A DNA stretch of 64,000 nucleotides from Atopobium sp. ICM42b (lineage in GTDB: Bacteria > Actinomycetota > Coriobacteriia > Coriobacteriales > Atopobiaceae), in assembly GCA_000564995.1 (NCBI GenBank), contig JDFH01000005.1, positions 4,570 through 68,569 of the forward strand. The letters run 5' to 3'. Of the stretch, positions 61,584 through 64,000 are shown piece by piece; position 1 is the first letter of the stretch; each line of letters opens with the position of its first letter. The notes beneath the pieces are model-generated. The model searched no databases and was not told where the DNA came from. It saw nothing but the letters and a program-made list of their open reading frames with translations. A program made the position numbers and the translations under genes.

Positions 61584-61599
61584 AAATTGTACACAATTT
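61584..61599. promoter_or_regulatory. OhrR/MarR-like operator upstream of the peroxidase gene
   Basis: AAATTGT-AC-ACAATTT, a perfect 7-bp inverted repeat with a 2-bp centre, about 95 bp before the peroxidase start. OhrR operators are AT-rich dyads built from TACAATT/AATTGTA, and an OhrR-type regulator is encoded two genes away. The rest of the 400-bp interval 61292-61692 is AT-rich and shows no gene. Confidence 0.6.
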
Positions 61600-61692
61600 A
61601 TTTGTGTTAAGCTAATCCAAACGGGGTACACTACCCAATACACAAAACCATCCAATGCTTCGGACAATCCGCGGCTCGTTGAAAGGAACATC

Positions 61693-62247
61693 ATGGCCAA
61701 CACCAACATCTATGACCTCTCCGTAGAAGAGCGTGACGGATCTCTTACTTCCCTCTCCTCATTTGACGGTAAGGTTCTTCTTATTGTTAATACTGCAACT
61801 GGCTGTGGTTTTACCCCACAGTATGAGGATCTTGAGCGCATTTACGCTGCTTATAAAGATCAAGGCTTTGAGATTTTAGACTTCCCTTGCAATCAGTTTG
61901 CAGACCAAGCCCCAGAGTCCGATGAAGAGATTCACCAGTTCTGCACTATGAAATTTGGCACCGATTTTCCACAGTTCAAGAAGGGCGACGTCAACGGAGA
62001 GACTGCAAATCCTCTCTTTGTGCGTCTTGCAACAGCTTTCCCCTTCCAAGGCTTTGGTAAGGGCATCAAAGCCCTTGCGCTAGATAAATTTGCAAAGGCA
62101 AACAACAAGAAGTTTGGTGACAAGGCTTATATCATGTGGAACTTCACTAAATTCCTTGTAGACCGCCAGGGAAACGTTGTTGCACGCTTTGAGCCAACCA
62201 CCGATATGGCAGAAGTTGAGTCTGCAATTAAAAGCCTACTTGCATAA
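61693..62247 (+). CDS. Glutathione-peroxidase-family thiol peroxidase
   Basis: 184 aa. The peroxidatic residue is Cys (not selenocysteine) in NTATGCGFTPQY near residue 38. FPCNQF near residue 76 and WNFTKFLVD near 154 complete the family tetrad. Bacterial members usually take electrons from thioredoxin. AAAGGA precedes the ATG. It is followed by an OhrR-type regulator and a metal transporter. Confidence 0.94.
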   Translation: MANTNIYDLSVEERDGSLTSLSSFDGKVLLIVNTATGCGFTPQYEDLERIYAAYKDQGFEILDFPCNQFADQAPESDEEIHQFCTMKFGTDFPQFKKGDVNGETANPLFVRLATAFPFQGFGKGIKALALDKFAKANNKKFGDKAYIMWNFTKFLVDRQGNVVARFEPTTDMAEVESAIKSLLA

Positions 62248-62268
62248 GGCGAGAGGACCGATTTACTC

Positions 62269-62784
62269 ATGAGTTCTTCTCAAAAAGAAATACAGTCCGT
62301 TGCGGCCGCTAGCACTTTTGCTAGCGGCACTTCTACACTCGACAACTCCCCCGATATCCCCGAGCTTCTCCTCAAAAACCAGCTCTGTTTCCCGCTCTAC
62401 AGTGCCTCAAAAGAAGTGGTGCGAAGGTATACGCCGCTGCTTAAGCCCTTTAATATGACGTATACACAATACATTGCCATGATGGCGCTTTGGGAACATG
62501 AATCCTTGGATGTCAAAACCTTAGGTGAGCTTTTATTTCTTGATTCAGGTACTTTGACCCCACTTCTCAAAAAGCTTGAAGAAAAAGGTTTTGTCCTGCG
62601 TCAAAAAACAGGTAAAGACGGACGTCAGCTGATTGTTTCTCTTACCCAAAAAGGCAAAGACCTTAGGCGAGAAATGCAAATAGTCCCACATCAGATTGGC
62701 TCATGCGTTAATCTCTCGCCCGAAGAGGGCGCTGAACTTAAACGATTGCTTTTAAAAGTTCTCTCTAACGTTACAGAAAGCTAG
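62269..62784 (+). CDS. MarR-family peroxide sensor, OhrR type
   Basis: 171 aa. After about 30 Ser/Thr-rich residues comes LLKNQLCFPLYSASKEV, with the Cys (residue 40) that OhrR uses to sense organic peroxides. The winged helix follows: LFLDSGTLTPLLKKLEEKGF and LTQKGKDL. OhrR represses peroxidase genes until oxidised. It lies 21 bp after the peroxidase gene, and dyads of the right type are found upstream of the unit. Confidence 0.9.
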   Translation: MSSSQKEIQSVAAASTFASGTSTLDNSPDIPELLLKNQLCFPLYSASKEVVRRYTPLLKPFNMTYTQYIAMMALWEHESLDVKTLGELLFLDSGTLTPLLKKLEEKGFVLRQKTGKDGRQLIVSLTQKGKDLRREMQIVPHQIGSCVNLSPEEGAELKRLLLKVLSNVTES

Positions 62785-62791
62785 ATTTACT

Positions 62792-63964
62792 ATGACCCAA
62801 TCACAGGTAACTATAACCTCTTCTGAGCGCGAAACCGCCATAGTACGCACCAGCGCCATTGGCATTGCAGCTAATGTTGCCCTTGCGGTATTTAAGGCTG
62901 TCGTAGGCATTTTGTCTAACTCAATTGCTGTTACTCTTGATGCAGTGAACAATCTTTCCGATGCAATCTCATCAATCATTACCATTGTTGGAACCAAACT
63001 CTCTAACAAAAAAGCTGATCGCGAGCATCCTTTTGGTCACGGACGCATCGAATACATCACTACAACAGTAATTGCTGCAATCATTATGTATGCAGGTATT
63101 TCTTCACTTATTAAATCTATCCAAGACATCATGGATCCTGTTACTCCAGACTATAGTCCCCTGTCTTTAGTCATCATTGCAGTAGCTGTGCTCGTAAAGA
63201 TTATTTTAGGTCACTACGTCCGCTCTGTAGGCAATCGCGTAAACTCCGACACCCTTATTGCATCGGGTTCAGATGCACTTTTTGACGCCACACTCTCCAC
63301 TTCTGTTTTAACAGCTGCACTTATCTTTATCTTTACAAAAATTAGCCTTGAAGCATATGTAGGCGTTATTATCTCTGTGTTTATCATTAAAGCTTCAATT
63401 GAGCTGTTACAGGGATCTATCAAAGAAATTATTGGCATGCGTCCTGACGCTGCTCTTTCAACACTTATTTACAACATTGTGAAAGAGGATCCAGACGCAG
63501 AAGGCGTCTACGACCTTATTATCCACAGCTATGGCCCAGATAAATTTGTTGGCTCATTCCACACTGAGGTTCTTGATACCACTTCAGCTATTGAGATTGA
63601 TACGATGAATAGGCGTCTAAGTACAGAGATTTACAAGCAGACATCAGGCAAAATAATCATTGCTGCTATTGGTATTTATGCGAGAAACACTACCGATAAT
63701 CGCATTGTAAAAATGCGTACTGAAGTAACTGAAATGGCTTTAGCTCATGAAGGTGTTCTTCAAGTTCATGGTTTTATTGCTGACATTGAAAATCAATTTA
63801 TGGCATTTGACACTGTTATCGAGTTTGGTTATGACGGAAAACAAATTGTCCACGATATTATTCATGAAGTAGAAGCAGCCTACCCTGACATGAACGTCTC
63901 GGTTCTTTTGGACCGCGATACAAGCGATCTTTCTGAACATGAAGAAGACAGAGACTTGCACTAA
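62792..63964 (+). CDS. Cation diffusion facilitator metal transporter
   Basis: 390 aa membrane protein with about six helices and a cytoplasmic C-terminal domain. The metal site motif DAVNNLSD is at residues 50-57 (Asp, Asn and Asp of the DxxxN/xxxD type), and HPFGHGR at 79-85 is a family hallmark. CDF proteins export Zn, Fe, Mn or Co by proton exchange; the Asp/Asn site could suit Mn or Fe, but this is not certain. It follows ohrR by 7 bp, so it is likely in the same operon. Confidence 0.92.
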   Translation: MTQSQVTITSSERETAIVRTSAIGIAANVALAVFKAVVGILSNSIAVTLDAVNNLSDAISSIITIVGTKLSNKKADREHPFGHGRIEYITTTVIAAIIMYAGISSLIKSIQDIMDPVTPDYSPLSLVIIAVAVLVKIILGHYVRSVGNRVNSDTLIASGSDALFDATLSTSVLTAALIFIFTKISLEAYVGVIISVFIIKASIELLQGSIKEIIGMRPDAALSTLIYNIVKEDPDAEGVYDLIIHSYGPDKFVGSFHTEVLDTTSAIEIDTMNRRLSTEIYKQTSGKIIIAAIGIYARNTTDNRIVKMRTEVTEMALAHEGVLQVHGFIADIENQFMAFDTVIEFGYDGKQIVHDIIHEVEAAYPDMNVSVLLDRDTSDLSEHEEDRDLH

Positions 63965-64000
63965 ACGCAAGTAAATACATCCTAAAAAGGGGCGAGCCGA

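Noticed and set aside
61503..61709. 68-aa open frame in the peroxidase promoter region
   Set aside because: AT-rich, overlaps the peroxidase start antisense, and has no plausible ribosome-binding site.
6124..62673. GGCGAGAA motif as Chi or KOPS
   Set aside because: The 22 copies are split 10 to 12 between strands; such motifs should be strongly skewed along one replication arm.
1..64000. CRISPR arrays, tRNA, rRNA, insertion sequences, prophage
   Set aside because: No regularly spaced repeats, cloverleaf 3' halves, rRNA segments, transposase or phage genes were seen.

Overview
This is ordinary bacterial chromosome with no phage, insertion sequence, CRISPR, rRNA or tRNA that I could see. Genes are dense, mostly on the minus strand, and base composition is moderate (about mid-40s % G+C by eye). 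The order rapZ-whiA-gap-pgk-tpiA-secG is the actinobacterial arrangement. Low G+C, heavy use of Tat-like lipoprotein signals, many peptide-type ABC transporters and a DUF1490/PacL-like protein fit a host-associated member of the Coriobacteriia, most likely Atopobiaceae (Atopobium/Lancefieldella group). That placement is inference from gene content and was not tested by any search.

Layout. 1-5.4 kb: an oligopeptide-type ABC operon (permease, permease, fused double ATPase) and a partial binding lipoprotein. 5.8-11.3 kb: secG, tpiA, pgk, gap, whiA, rapZ. 11.4-21.9 kb: a probable sialic-acid/N-acylmannosamine catabolic region (nanE, ROK kinase, NanA-like lyase, two acetyl-esterase-family proteins) downstream of a peptide-type ABC transporter in which a permease is fused to an ATPase. 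Two adjacent dyads precede the binding-protein gene. 22.1-24.0 kb: a tandem pair of related 216-aa membrane-anchored proteins of unknown function, each preceded by the 3' remnant of another gene. 24.0-38.4 kb: uvrC, murJ, ybaK and uvrA, then a YhcH/NanQ protein, Mrp ATPase, two flavoproteins and uvrB. 38.5-47.1 kb: a 694-aa TPR-like protein, coaE, a NitT/TauT-type ABC transporter, two metallo-aminopeptidases and a class-I-amidotransferase-like hydrolase. 47.4-55.0 kb: a complete Opp-type operon flanked by a second, paralogous binding protein. 55.3-58.6 kb: rpsA, then a metal/redox operon (DUF3793, flavodoxin, Cys-rich HMA protein) whose leader is predicted to fold into a pseudoknot over the ribosome-binding site. 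58.8-64.0 kb: heavy-metal P-type ATPase with a PacL-like partner, divergent from a thiol peroxidase, an OhrR-type MarR regulator and a cation-diffusion-facilitator transporter.

How the parts fit. The organism appears to scavenge peptides (three Opp-like systems, PepT, M42 peptidase) and host sialic acids, feeding glycolysis. The right-hand end combines metal export with peroxide defence, and related OhrR-like dyads lie in front of both divergent operons.

The most unusual signals are: (1) an octamer GGCGAGAA, found by eye 22 times on both strands, five of them extended to GGCGAGAAGATC and two pairs arranged as inverted repeats, resembling a DNA-uptake-type dispersed motif; (2) the loop-to-Shine-Dalgarno pseudoknot in the DUF3793 leader; (3) an esterase paralogue lacking its nucleophile serine; (4) the mosaic 216-aa gene pair with gene remnants; (5) the PacL-like/P-ATPase and peroxidase/OhrR divergon.
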